Positions 27,391 to 35,308 of a stretch of 64,000 nt of DNA are shown here, piece after piece. This stretch comes from Pyrinomonadaceae bacterium (GTDB taxonomy: Bacteria > Acidobacteriota > Blastocatellia > Pyrinomonadales > Pyrinomonadaceae). A program made the position numbers and the translations under genes. The number at the start of each line of letters is the position of its first letter. Position 1 is the first letter of the stretch. The stretch is from assembly GCA_019186825.1 (NCBI GenBank), contig JABARP010000006.1:1-64000 (forward strand), written 5' to 3'. A model generated the notes under the pieces. That model was not told the DNA's origin. It worked only from the letters and a program-made list of their open reading frames with translations, and made no database searches.

Positions 27391-27990
27391 ATGTACCAAT
27401 GGCGAAAAATGACGGCGGCTCAAAGATCCGAAGTCCTTCGAGAACGCAAGGGCAGGAGGGTCGCATGGCATGCGCCGCCACATTGGAAGTATGAGGGGAA
27501 AGTTCGGTTTATCGTAACTGCCGCCTGCTATGAACATAATCCGATCATCGGACACAGCGCGGCTCGAATGGCGGAGTTCGAAACAGAACTTGTAGAAGCG
27601 TGCCATGAGTTTGGCGTTCACGTCTATGCGTGGTGCGTCTTGCTCAATCACTATCATATTTTGATACAAACGGACGACATTCAAGGATTCAGGATCAGGC
27701 TTGGGAAGCTCCACGGCTCGACTTCGTTTCGCTGGAATGGCGAAGAAGACAAGCGCGGACGCAAGGTGTGGTATCAATCTTTCGAGCGACCAATGAGATC
27801 TGAGGCACACTTTTGGGCAAGCGTTAACTATATTCACAACAATCCCGTTCGTCACGGCTACTGCCGAAAATGGCAGGATTGGAGTTTTTCGAGCGCAAGC
27901 ACTTTTATAGACCAGTTTGGACGAGAAGAGACTCTAAAGATCTGGAATGAGTACCCCACCTTGGATTATGGCAAAGGTTGGGACGATTAG
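27391..27990 (+). CDS. REP-associated tyrosine transposase (RAYT, Y1/HUH family)
   Basis: 199 residues. The HUH metal site is N-HYH-I at 86-90 (H87, H89) after WCVLLN, and the single catalytic tyrosine is probably Y147 in VNYIHNNPV, the layout of TnpA_REP proteins. RAYTs are domesticated relatives of IS200/IS605 transposases that cut single-stranded REP hairpins. Here the gene is bracketed by matching REP-like repeats (27312-27386 and 27993-28073). The frame looks intact. The element separates eno from the HEAT-like and phosphoglycerate-mutase-like genes. Confidence 0.92.
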   Translation: MYQWRKMTAAQRSEVLRERKGRRVAWHAPPHWKYEGKVRFIVTAACYEHNPIIGHSAARMAEFETELVEACHEFGVHVYAWCVLLNHYHILIQTDDIQGFRIRLGKLHGSTSFRWNGEEDKRGRKVWYQSFERPMRSEAHFWASVNYIHNNPVRHGYCRKWQDWSFSSASTFIDQFGREETLKIWNEYPTLDYGKGWDD

Positions 27991-27992
27991 TA

Positions 27993-28073
27993 TTCACGCC
28001 TAAAGGCGTAACTCTGAACTTCACGCCTAAAGGCGTAACTCTGAACTTCACGCCTAAAGGCGTAACTCTGAAC
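27993..28073. repeat. Three perfect tandem 27-bp REP units 3' of the RAYT gene
   Basis: Identical 27-base units at 27993-28019, 28020-28046 and 28047-28073, each with the hairpin core ACGCCTAAAGGCGT followed by AACTCTGAAC. The array starts two bases after the RAYT stop and ends two bases before the ATG of the next gene. Complete identity between units implies recent duplication or active maintenance. Confidence 0.95.
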
Positions 28074-28075
28074 GG

Positions 28076-28573
28076 ATGGCTGATATGCGAGACCGCGAGA
28101 GGTTTGCCGAGCTGATGCGGCTCTTTTTGTCGCAGGAGTATCGCGTCGTGCAGCGGGCGGCGTCGGACGTCATGATGGCGGTCGAGCGGGAACCGAAGCT
28201 GATCGCTCCGTATTTCAAACGGATCGTCGAGATGCTCGAGGATGATTCTGCACACGCGAGCGTGCATCGAAACATTCTCAGGCTGCTGCAAACGGCTCCG
28301 ATCCCGGCAAGATACGAGGGCCGTTTGTACGACATTTGTATCGGGAAGATCGACGATCCCGCGGCTCCGACGGCCGTTCGAGCTTTCGCGATCGAGGTCG
28401 CGGCACGCATCGCACGCGGCGAACCCGAACTGCTCGCCGAGATCCGGCTCGTTACGGAACGCCACCTGAAAGATGCGAAGCCGGCCATTCGGGCGAAGGC
28501 CAGAAATGTCCTGAAAATAGCCGCAGAGAACGACGAAGATCGGTCTTCCACGCGGGGCGGCAATCGGATATAA
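28076..28573 (+). CDS. HEAT-repeat-like helical protein
   Basis: 165 residues, nearly all predicted helix, with repeated pairs resembling HEAT or armadillo repeats (for example VVQRAASDVMMAVEREPKLIAPYFKRI, described here in two halves: VVQRAASDVMMAV and LIAPYFKRIVEML; later PTAVRAFAIEVAARIA). No enzyme motif. Its ATG lies two bases after the REP array, so the original 5' end and leader may have been replaced by the repeats; related proteins that I recall have an extra N-terminal helix. Function unknown, probably protein binding. Confidence 0.65.
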   Translation: MADMRDRERFAELMRLFLSQEYRVVQRAASDVMMAVEREPKLIAPYFKRIVEMLEDDSAHASVHRNILRLLQTAPIPARYEGRLYDICIGKIDDPAAPTAVRAFAIEVAARIARGEPELLAEIRLVTERHLKDAKPAIRAKARNVLKIAAENDEDRSSTRGGNRI

Positions 28574-28617
28574 TCAAGGTTAGCCTTACTTCCTGCGGCA
28601 TCTGCCCGCTCCGTAAA

Positions 28618-30162
28618 ATGAGCCCAAAGAAAACTCCAATCAGACCGCCGATCGCGCTCATCATACTTGATGGCTGGGGAAGTTCTACGGAGATGCACGG
28701 CAATGCCGTTCTGCAGGCTCACACGCCGTATTTTGATGCCCTGAGGACGAAATTCCCTTCGACCGAGATAGTATCGTGCGGCCGCGCGATCGGGCAGGAG
28801 AAAGGTTCGGCCGGAAGCCCCGAAGCCGGGCATCTCGCGCTCGGTACGGGAAGGCCCGCGCAGGCGGAAGTTTCGATCGTCGAGAAAGCACTCCGATCGG
28901 GGAAGTTTGCGAAGAATAGGGTCCTGAAGGCGGCGTTGGAGTCGGCCGCGCAGCGAAAAGCTTCGGTCCATCTGATCGGCCTTTTGAGCGACGGCGGTGT
29001 TCATTCTTCGACAAACACGTTATTTGGTTTGCTGCGTATGGCGAAGGCCGTGGGCCTTTCGGACGTAAATATCCACGCGATCCTCGATGGCGTCGATGTG
29101 CCGCCGCGAACTGCCGACGTCTATATCGAGGCAGTCGAGATTAAGATGGCGGAGATCGGTGCGGGCCGCATCGCGACGCTCTGCGGGCGATATTTCGGGA
29201 TGGACAGCCGCGAGAATTGGGAGCGGACAGCCCGCGTCTATACGATGCTCGTGCACGCAGAAGGCGAACGTTCGCATGACGCGGTAACGTCCGTGCGGAA
29301 TGCTTTTCTTCGAGGGATCGCCGACGAATTCATCGCTCCGATCGTGATCGAAGGGCCGGACCACGAACCTCTGACGCGCGTCAAGAACGGCGACCTTGTG
29401 ATCTATTTCAATCACAGGCCGGAGACGACGAGGCAGCTTGTGCGTTCGCTCTCGGTGCCGGATTCAACCGGTGCACAAAAACCGCTGATCGAGACGATCT
29501 GTTTGACGGAATACGATGCGAGTTTCGAATTGCCGATCGCGTTCCCGTCCGAAGAGAGTGTCGGCACGCTGACCGACGCGCTTTCTGCGGCGGATATCGT
29601 CAACGTGAAAATAACGCAGACGGAAAGGTTCCCACACCTCTCGTACTTTTTTAACGGTGCACGCGAATCGCAGAGCGCAAGAGAGCAGAACATTCTGATG
29701 CCGACGCCGAAGAACGAGACGCTTGACCTCACGCCGGAATCGCAAAGTTTTAAGATCGCGGATCGCGCGATCAGCGGCCTGGAGGCGAGAGGTTCCGGAG
29801 TCTTTGTCGTGAATCTGCCGGCCGCAACGCTTGTTGCCGAAAGAGGGAATCTTGAAAAGACGATCGAGGCCGTGCAGTTTGTTGACACGTGTCTCGGCGG
29901 CGTTTGCGACGCGATGATAAACGCCGGCGGCATCGCGGTGGTAACGGCTTCGCACGGGCGATGCGAGCAGATGCTCGCTCAAGAGGATTCGGATGCACCG
30001 CCGCGAAATTCCACGAACCGTGTGCCGCTAATTGTTGCAGGACAGGATGTTGCGGGCCTTACGCTTCGTTCGGGCGGCTCGCTCGTCGATGTTGCGCCGA
30101 CCGTTTTGAGCTTGCTCTCGGTCGGAAAACCGGCGGAGATGACGGGCTCGCCCTTGTTCTAA
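28618..30162 (+). CDS. Cofactor-independent phosphoglycerate mutase homologue with replaced catalytic residues
   Basis: 514 residues, the full length and domain order of iPGM (GpmI), starting at ATG 28618. Conserved landmarks align clearly: LIILDGWG (D18), HLIGLLSDGGVHS, LDGVD, CGRYFGMD, NLEKTIEAVQFVD. However the metal and nucleophile positions known from the Bacillus enzyme are changed: the nucleophile Ser in GNSEVGH is Pro68 (GSPEAGH, with Ser67 beside it), and Asp403, His407, Asp444 and His462 correspond to Thr404, Glu408, Ser445 and Asn464. The phosphoglycerate-binding Arg153 is Val159. Only D18 and H446 of the ligand set remain. It is therefore probably not an active mutase, or works by another mechanism. 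Confidence 0.88.
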   Translation: MSPKKTPIRPPIALIILDGWGSSTEMHGNAVLQAHTPYFDALRTKFPSTEIVSCGRAIGQEKGSAGSPEAGHLALGTGRPAQAEVSIVEKALRSGKFAKNRVLKAALESAAQRKASVHLIGLLSDGGVHSSTNTLFGLLRMAKAVGLSDVNIHAILDGVDVPPRTADVYIEAVEIKMAEIGAGRIATLCGRYFGMDSRENWERTARVYTMLVHAEGERSHDAVTSVRNAFLRGIADEFIAPIVIEGPDHEPLTRVKNGDLVIYFNHRPETTRQLVRSLSVPDSTGAQKPLIETICLTEYDASFELPIAFPSEESVGTLTDALSAADIVNVKITQTERFPHLSYFFNGARESQSAREQNILMPTPKNETLDLTPESQSFKIADRAISGLEARGSGVFVVNLPAATLVAERGNLEKTIEAVQFVDTCLGGVCDAMINAGGIAVVTASHGRCEQMLAQEDSDAPPRNSTNRVPLIVAGQDVAGLTLRSGGSLVDVAPTVLSLLSVGKPAEMTGSPLF

Positions 30163-30230
30163 AGATCTCTTTTTATTTCGGAGAATGACAACCGCGTGCG
30201 GGCGTGGTAAGTTCTCATTTTGCAAAAATT

Positions 30231-30857
30231 ATGGTCGAAGAATTTGCGTTCGATAATTCGGAAGAACGCCGAAAGGCACGTGCGAACGGCACGGGTTGGA
30301 TAGAGGTGATCGTCGGGTCGATGTTCTCGGGAAAAAGCGAGGAGCTGATCCGCCGTTTGAACCGCGCGAGGATCGCGAGGCAGAAAGTGCTCGTATTTAA
30401 GCCGCAGATCGACGCTCGATATTCGAAGCAGGAGATCGCTTCGCATTCGGGCCAGACGCACGATTCCATTCCTGTAACGACGACCGCCGAGATGCTCTCG
30501 CATATCGCGGACGACACGCAGGTCGTCGGCATCGACGAAGGACAGTTCTTCGACCTCGAGATAATCGACGCGGTGAACAAACTCGCAAGCGAAGGCAAGC
30601 GCGTGATCATCGCGGGTCTCGATCAGGACTTTATGGGCAAGCCTTTCGAGCCGATGCCGCAGTTGCTCTCGATCGCAGAATTCATTACGAAGACCCACGC
30701 GATCTGCGTCAAATGCGGGTCGACCGCAAACTATTCGCAACGGACGGTCGATTCGGACGCTCGTGTCGAGGTCGGTGCTGCGGACAAATACGAGGCACGC
30801 TGCCGCAAATGCTTCATCCCGCATTCGGACGCCCCGACGCTGCACAACACCGTCTGA
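30231..30857 (+). CDS. tdk: Thymidine kinase (type II)
   Basis: 208 residues from ATG 30231; an in-frame GTG nine codons upstream is less likely. The P-loop is GSMFSGKS (29-36), followed by KPQIDARY, the DEGQFF metal/Walker B motif and a zinc site formed by CVKC and CRKC. The lasso loop region with TANYSQRT is present. It phosphorylates thymidine for salvage. It follows the phosphoglycerate-mutase-like gene by 68 bases. Confidence 0.95.
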   Translation: MVEEFAFDNSEERRKARANGTGWIEVIVGSMFSGKSEELIRRLNRARIARQKVLVFKPQIDARYSKQEIASHSGQTHDSIPVTTTAEMLSHIADDTQVVGIDEGQFFDLEIIDAVNKLASEGKRVIIAGLDQDFMGKPFEPMPQLLSIAEFITKTHAICVKCGSTANYSQRTVDSDARVEVGAADKYEARCRKCFIPHSDAPTLHNTV

Positions 30858-30897
30858 GGGAATTTCACGAAGTTCGCTGTTTCTGTACCAAAATGGA

Positions 30898-31644
30898 ATG
30901 AACAATCAGTATCCGATACGAACTCTCGCTCTTGTCGCGCTGCTTTTTGCGGCCGCTGCGGTTCCCGTTCTCGCTCAGAAACGGACATTCAAGTGGCAGA
31001 CCGAAGCGTGTGAAATGTCCGGCACTTACAACGCGAAGAAGGTCGCAAAAGAAAGGCTTGCGGACACGGTAAAGTTGATGACGCAATATTCATCGGCGGG
31101 ATTAAATGCGCCGACGACGGTCTTCAAGCCCGCAGACCTGCCGAGCCTGAGCGTTGCCGCATTGGATGCGGAATACAAGCAGAAAAGGGCCGAGATCGCG
31201 TCGCTCAAGGTTCTTGCGACGCCTTACTGGACGAAGCAGCAGCAGGAAAAGCTGCGCGAATTGGATCAATATTATGCTCTATCTCGGGTGACGATCCGCG
31301 GGCACAAAGAGCCTCGCGCACTGCTTGAATTTCCGGGAGCCGAGCTGTGTAAAACGAAATACGCACAGCCGTTAATAGCCGGTGGAGATGCCTTGCTGAA
31401 CGCGTGGCGGACATTGACCGAAGAACAGGCGAAGAAGAATGCAGATCCGGCCCGGATCCGCCGCGAGTACGAAGCTCAGTTGGCATCGAGCGATCGTATG
31501 AAATTCGCGCTCGTCGAGGTAATGACCTTCGGCTGGTGGAATTGTGCGAACGAATCGATCGACTACGTTCAGTATGACGAAACTCAAGAACGCGAATTCG
31601 AAAAACAATTCACCAACATTCGCCGCGATTGCGACGAACCTTAG
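30898..31644 (+). CDS. Secreted protein of unknown function
   Basis: 248 residues from ATG 30898. A signal peptide (about 1-26, ending VLAQ) precedes a mostly helical, charged mature protein. Four cysteines (in TEACEMS, ELCKTK, WWNCAN and RRDCDEP) could form two disulfides. I do not recognise a family. A longer reading upstream would overlap tdk and is not used. It is followed by the convergent lipoprotein gene. Confidence 0.7.
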   Translation: MNNQYPIRTLALVALLFAAAAVPVLAQKRTFKWQTEACEMSGTYNAKKVAKERLADTVKLMTQYSSAGLNAPTTVFKPADLPSLSVAALDAEYKQKRAEIASLKVLATPYWTKQQQEKLRELDQYYALSRVTIRGHKEPRALLEFPGAELCKTKYAQPLIAGGDALLNAWRTLTEEQAKKNADPARIRREYEAQLASSDRMKFALVEVMTFGWWNCANESIDYVQYDETQEREFEKQFTNIRRDCDEP

Positions 31645-31690
31645 TTGAGCGGCTCTCCAAAGGTCCGCGTTCCCGGGTTCGCAAGCTCGA

Positions 31691-32332
31691 TCATTTGACC
31701 GCGGTCATCGAATATAGGATCGCGGTGAATTCGTCGGCATGGCCGCCAAATTTCCCGTTCGAGGTCGATGTCATCACGTTGACCTGCTGCTTTTGGCCAA
31801 GGTAGTTGCGGTAGCCGATCCATTGATGACGGCGAATGTCGTCCTTGCCTTCGGTCGCGGCCTCAGAAAATTCCACGCCCGGAATGCCGTCGATCGTTAC
31901 TTTTTTGGCATATTCATACTTGCCGTTCTTCATCTGCTGAAGTGCCTGCTCGTAATATGCATCGAGGCTGACATCCATCGGAAAGCTATCCGGCATCACG
32001 GAAATATTCACGAGAAGGAACGCTCCGTTCCCGGACTGATAGTTGAAGCTCTCCTTTTTCACGTCCATCTTCTTCCAACCGGCGGGCAGCCGCCACGCGA
32101 GGCCCTGATCGTCCCATTTCGTTTCGGTGCCGGCGTCGATGATCGCTTTTTGAGCGGCGGAAGGTTCGGCCTCGGCGATGTCGGAGCTTGATGACGGCGA
32201 ATCGGATGACTTCGGCGTTGTCGAGTTCGCATTTGCGGACGGTGCACTCTCGGTTGCTTTCTTCAGCTTGTCCTGCAGACCGCAGAATGAAAAAGCAAAG
32301 GCAATGAGGGCAAGCGTCAAGATCGATCTCAT
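31691..32332 (-). CDS. Lipoprotein of unknown function
   Basis: 213 residues: a signal ending FSFC with the lipidated cysteine at 17, a Ser/Pro/Ala-rich flexible stretch (about 25-60), and a compact domain with WRLPAGWKKM, FLLVNISVMPDSFPMDVSLDAYYEQAL and a late GYRNYLGQKQQVNVMTS. The order amphipathic strand, DAYYEQ helix, final strand resembles the PsbP/DUF1795-like fold, but that is only a resemblance. It lies alone upstream of uvrC on the same strand in the reverse order. Confidence 0.7.
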   Translation of the reverse strand: MRSILTLALIAFAFSFCGLQDKLKKATESAPSANANSTTPKSSDSPSSSSDIAEAEPSAAQKAIIDAGTETKWDDQGLAWRLPAGWKKMDVKKESFNYQSGNGAFLLVNISVMPDSFPMDVSLDAYYEQALQQMKNGKYEYAKKVTIDGIPGVEFSEAATEGKDDIRRHQWIGYRNYLGQKQQVNVMTSTSNGKFGGHADEFTAILYSMTAVK

Positions 32333-32419
32333 AGAAATTCTCCTTGTGGTGGTATGGTTCGAGAAAACGGAACGTGATAATGATGCACCGAAAGGGAGCG
32401 AGCGGCAAGCGTGCGGAGG

Positions 32420-34261
32420 CTATTTTGCGACGGCGAGAGAACGCTGTTTGTCGAAGTGTGCGGCGATCTCGGCGGCGGCTTTTGCACCGACAAATGGCTG
32501 CATCTCCTCGGCGGACAACTTTGCGATCCGCTCGATCGAGCCGAATTCGCGAAGCAGCTTCATCTTTCGTTTTTCGCCGACGCCGGGGATCTCGGAGAGC
32601 TCGGACGTGAAATCACGTTTCTCGCGGCGTTTCCGATGGAATTCGATCGCGGTCTTGTGCGTCTCCTCGCGGATCTGCAGGATCAGGCGAAAGGCGAGCG
32701 AATTTCGATCGAACGGGATCGGCGAATCTTCGCGGCCGTAGATGAGCAGGTGCGATATCTCGTTATGACGCTTCGGCGGTTTGACGAGGCCGACGAGCAT
32801 TATCTGCTCAAGATCGAGCAGCTGCATCGCGGCCGCGGCGGCCGAAAGCTGGCCTTTGCCGCCATCGATAAAGATGAGCTGCGGCAGCGCCGTCTGCTCC
32901 TCGACCGAACGCCGATAGCGGCGAAAGACGGCCTCGTGCATTGACGCAAAATCATTCGCTCCCTCGACGGTCTTGATGATGAAGCGCCGATAGGACGCAC
33001 GCGCGGGTTTGCCGTTCTCGAAAACGACGATGCCCGCAACGTTCTCAGAGCCGGAGATATTCGAGATGTCGAAGGACTCGATGCGTTCCGGGAAATGCGG
33101 GAGTTCGAGAATCTCCTGCAGCTCTTCGAGCACCTTTGCAGAGTCGGGTTTGAGCACGCGGAAACGCTGTTCAAAAGCGATCTTCGCGTTTGTCGTAACG
33201 AGATCGACGAGATGCCGTTTGGTGCCGATCTTCGGATGAAAGATGTGAACTCGGCGGCCGCGGCGTTCGGTCAAAGCCTGTTCGAGAATGCCGCGATCCT
33301 CGAAATCGACGGGAACGTGTATCTCGAGCGGAACATAGTCGGTCGAATAATATTGAGCCAGGACCTCGCCGAAAAATTCGCCTGCGTTGAACGTGTCATC
33401 CTCGACGAGGTCTTCCCAAAAGAATTCACGGCGGCCGACTATCTTGCCTTCGCGCATTGTGAAAAGCTGAAGTGCAAGCCGCTGTTTCTCACGGTAGAAA
33501 CCGAAAATATCGATGTCTTTTTCGGCGGTCATCGCCATCTTTTGCGTTTCGCTCAAGGCGAGGACCGTGTCGCGAAGGTCGCGGTATTTCGCGGCAAGCT
33601 CGTACTTTCCTTCTTCGGAAAATTGCCACATACGCGCTTCGAGGTCTTTGGCAAGCTCTTTGTTCTTGCCCTCGAGAAGTGCCTTAACATCGGCCGCGGC
33701 TTCCTGATATTCCGCTTGCGTGCAGAGCCCTTTGACGCACGGGCCGAGGCATCGTTTGAGATGATATTCAAGGCACGGACGCGCAAGCTTACCGTCGATC
33801 TCGATGTCGCACGTGCGAAGCTGGAAGGCTCGGTTGACGAGATTCAGCGTTTTGCGTGCGAGCGACGCGGGCAGGAACGGGCCGAAGTAAAATGAACCGT
33901 CGCGGACGATCTTTCGCGTGATGACGACCTTCGGGAAAGGCTCGTTCGTGAGCTTCAGATGCGGGTACGATTTGTCGTCTTTTAGGAGGACGTTGAAACG
34001 CGGCTTGAACTTTTTGATCAGGTTCGATTCGAGGACGAGGGCCTCGACCTCGTTGTCAACGACAATGAATTCGAAATCGTTGATAAGCCGGACGAGCTGA
34101 CGCGTTTTTGGGTCGTGGTTGCGGCTCGAATGAAAATACGAGCGGACGCGATTGCGAAGATTCTTCGCCTTGCCGACGTAGATGATCTTGCCCGCTGCGT
34201 TCTTGTGGATGTAGATGCCGGCAGCGGTAGGCAAGGTTTTCAGCTTTTCGGCAATGGTCAC
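32420..34261 (-). CDS. uvrC: Excinuclease ABC subunit C
   Basis: 613 residues with all UvrC parts: the N-terminal GIY-YIG nuclease (AGIYIHKN ... IIYVGKAKNLRNRV), the cysteine cluster CLEYHLKRCLGPC, the UVR domain for UvrB binding (about 195-235), the RNase H-like nuclease (SFDISNISG, LIFIDGGKGQL) and the C-terminal helix-hairpin-helix pair (IPGVGEKRKMKLLREFGS). It makes the 3' and 5' incisions in nucleotide excision repair. Confidence 0.97.
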   Translation of the reverse strand: MTIAEKLKTLPTAAGIYIHKNAAGKIIYVGKAKNLRNRVRSYFHSSRNHDPKTRQLVRLINDFEFIVVDNEVEALVLESNLIKKFKPRFNVLLKDDKSYPHLKLTNEPFPKVVITRKIVRDGSFYFGPFLPASLARKTLNLVNRAFQLRTCDIEIDGKLARPCLEYHLKRCLGPCVKGLCTQAEYQEAAADVKALLEGKNKELAKDLEARMWQFSEEGKYELAAKYRDLRDTVLALSETQKMAMTAEKDIDIFGFYREKQRLALQLFTMREGKIVGRREFFWEDLVEDDTFNAGEFFGEVLAQYYSTDYVPLEIHVPVDFEDRGILEQALTERRGRRVHIFHPKIGTKRHLVDLVTTNAKIAFEQRFRVLKPDSAKVLEELQEILELPHFPERIESFDISNISGSENVAGIVVFENGKPARASYRRFIIKTVEGANDFASMHEAVFRRYRRSVEEQTALPQLIFIDGGKGQLSAAAAAMQLLDLEQIMLVGLVKPPKRHNEISHLLIYGREDSPIPFDRNSLAFRLILQIREETHKTAIEFHRKRREKRDFTSELSEIPGVGEKRKMKLLREFGSIERIAKLSAEEMQPFVGAKAAAEIAAHFDKQRSLAVAK

Positions 34262-34363
34262 GTCTTGATTTTAACGCATCGTTGAGGGCAAATAAACGAT
34301 GCCGCTCCGAGCTAAGGCCGTTGACTTTCACAGCCGCGTTAGGCTAAATACAGAATTCTGCTT

Positions 34364-35305
34364 ATGGAAACCCTGCTGACCGCCGACCCGAAGGAAGCTG
34401 CTGCGTTCATACGCCGCGGCGGTGTCGTTGCGTTTCCGACAGAGACGGTCTATGGACTTGGCGCGAATGTTTTTGACGAAGCTGCGGTCGCGAAGATCTT
34501 CGAGGCGAAGCGACGCCCGGCGGACAATCCGCTGATCGCACATATCGGCGACCTTTCGCAGCTCGAGGTCGTAAGCGAAGAGATCACCGAGGCTGCACGA
34601 AAATTGATCGAAGCGTTCTTTCCCGGCCCGCTGACGGTCGTCGTGAAAAAGTCCGCGCACGTTCCGCTGATAGCGACCGCGGGACTTGGGACGATCGGCG
34701 TCCGAATGCCGCGGCACACGCTTGCGCGAGCGTTTCTTGCAGAATGCGGAACTCCGGTCGTTGCACCTTCGGCGAATCTTTCGGGGAGGCCGAGCCCGAC
34801 GACCTGGCAAGCCGTTCTCGAAGATCTTGACGGCCGTATCGACTGCATTTTACAGGGCGATGCGACGGAGATCGGGCTGGAATCGACGGTCGTAGATTGC
34901 ACGGGCGCGGTGCCGATCGTTTTGCGTTCGGGGGCGATCGGCGTTGAGGAGCTTCGGCGAGTTTTGCCTGAGATAACGATCTTTGCCGGCGACACAAAAG
35001 ACTCAGCGGCCAGCCCGGGAATGCGGCATAAGCATTATTCGCCGCGTGCGCGTGTCGTTATCGTCGGTGACGCGGGCGAGGCAAAAGGGCGTGAGAACGC
35101 GGCGTTCATCGGGCTTGATGCACGCGGCGTAGAGTTTGCAAAGTCAGCGATCTGTGCGTCAGCAGAGGAATACGCTCACCGGCTTTTTGCGTTCTTCCGC
35201 GAATGCGACCTTGCCGGCATCGACGTGATCTTCTGTCAACGGATCGACGAGACGGGCATTGGCCGCGCGTTGATGGACAGAGTTCGGCGGGCGGCCGAGG
35301 GCTGA
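34364..35305 (+). CDS. L-threonylcarbamoyladenylate synthase, Sua5 type
   Basis: 313 residues: a YrdC domain (about 5-195) with the KRRPADNPLIAHI motif, FPGPLTVVVKK and the GLESTVVDC nucleotide-binding stretch, then a Sua5 domain (about 215-310). It condenses threonine, bicarbonate and ATP into the precursor of the t6A modification of tRNA position 37. The long Sua5 form rather than the short TsaC form is present. It diverges from uvrC across about 100 bases and runs convergent with the glycosyltransferase, 3 bases from its stop. Confidence 0.94.
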   Translation: METLLTADPKEAAAFIRRGGVVAFPTETVYGLGANVFDEAAVAKIFEAKRRPADNPLIAHIGDLSQLEVVSEEITEAARKLIEAFFPGPLTVVVKKSAHVPLIATAGLGTIGVRMPRHTLARAFLAECGTPVVAPSANLSGRPSPTTWQAVLEDLDGRIDCILQGDATEIGLESTVVDCTGAVPIVLRSGAIGVEELRRVLPEITIFAGDTKDSAASPGMRHKHYSPRARVVIVGDAGEAKGRENAAFIGLDARGVEFAKSAICASAEEYAHRLFAFFRECDLAGIDVIFCQRIDETGIGRALMDRVRRAAEG

Positions 35306-35308
35306 TTT

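Noticed and set aside
27993..28073. Possible CRISPR-like array (three identical repeats)
   Set aside because: The 27-bp units are directly adjacent with no spacers, contain a hairpin core shared with the repeats on the other side of the RAYT gene, and no cas gene is present.
28336..28617. N-terminal extension of the phosphoglycerate-mutase homologue
   Set aside because: The 94 extra in-frame codons overlap the HEAT-like gene almost entirely, are Arg/Ser-rich, and have no family likeness; ATG 28618 gives the proper iPGM start.
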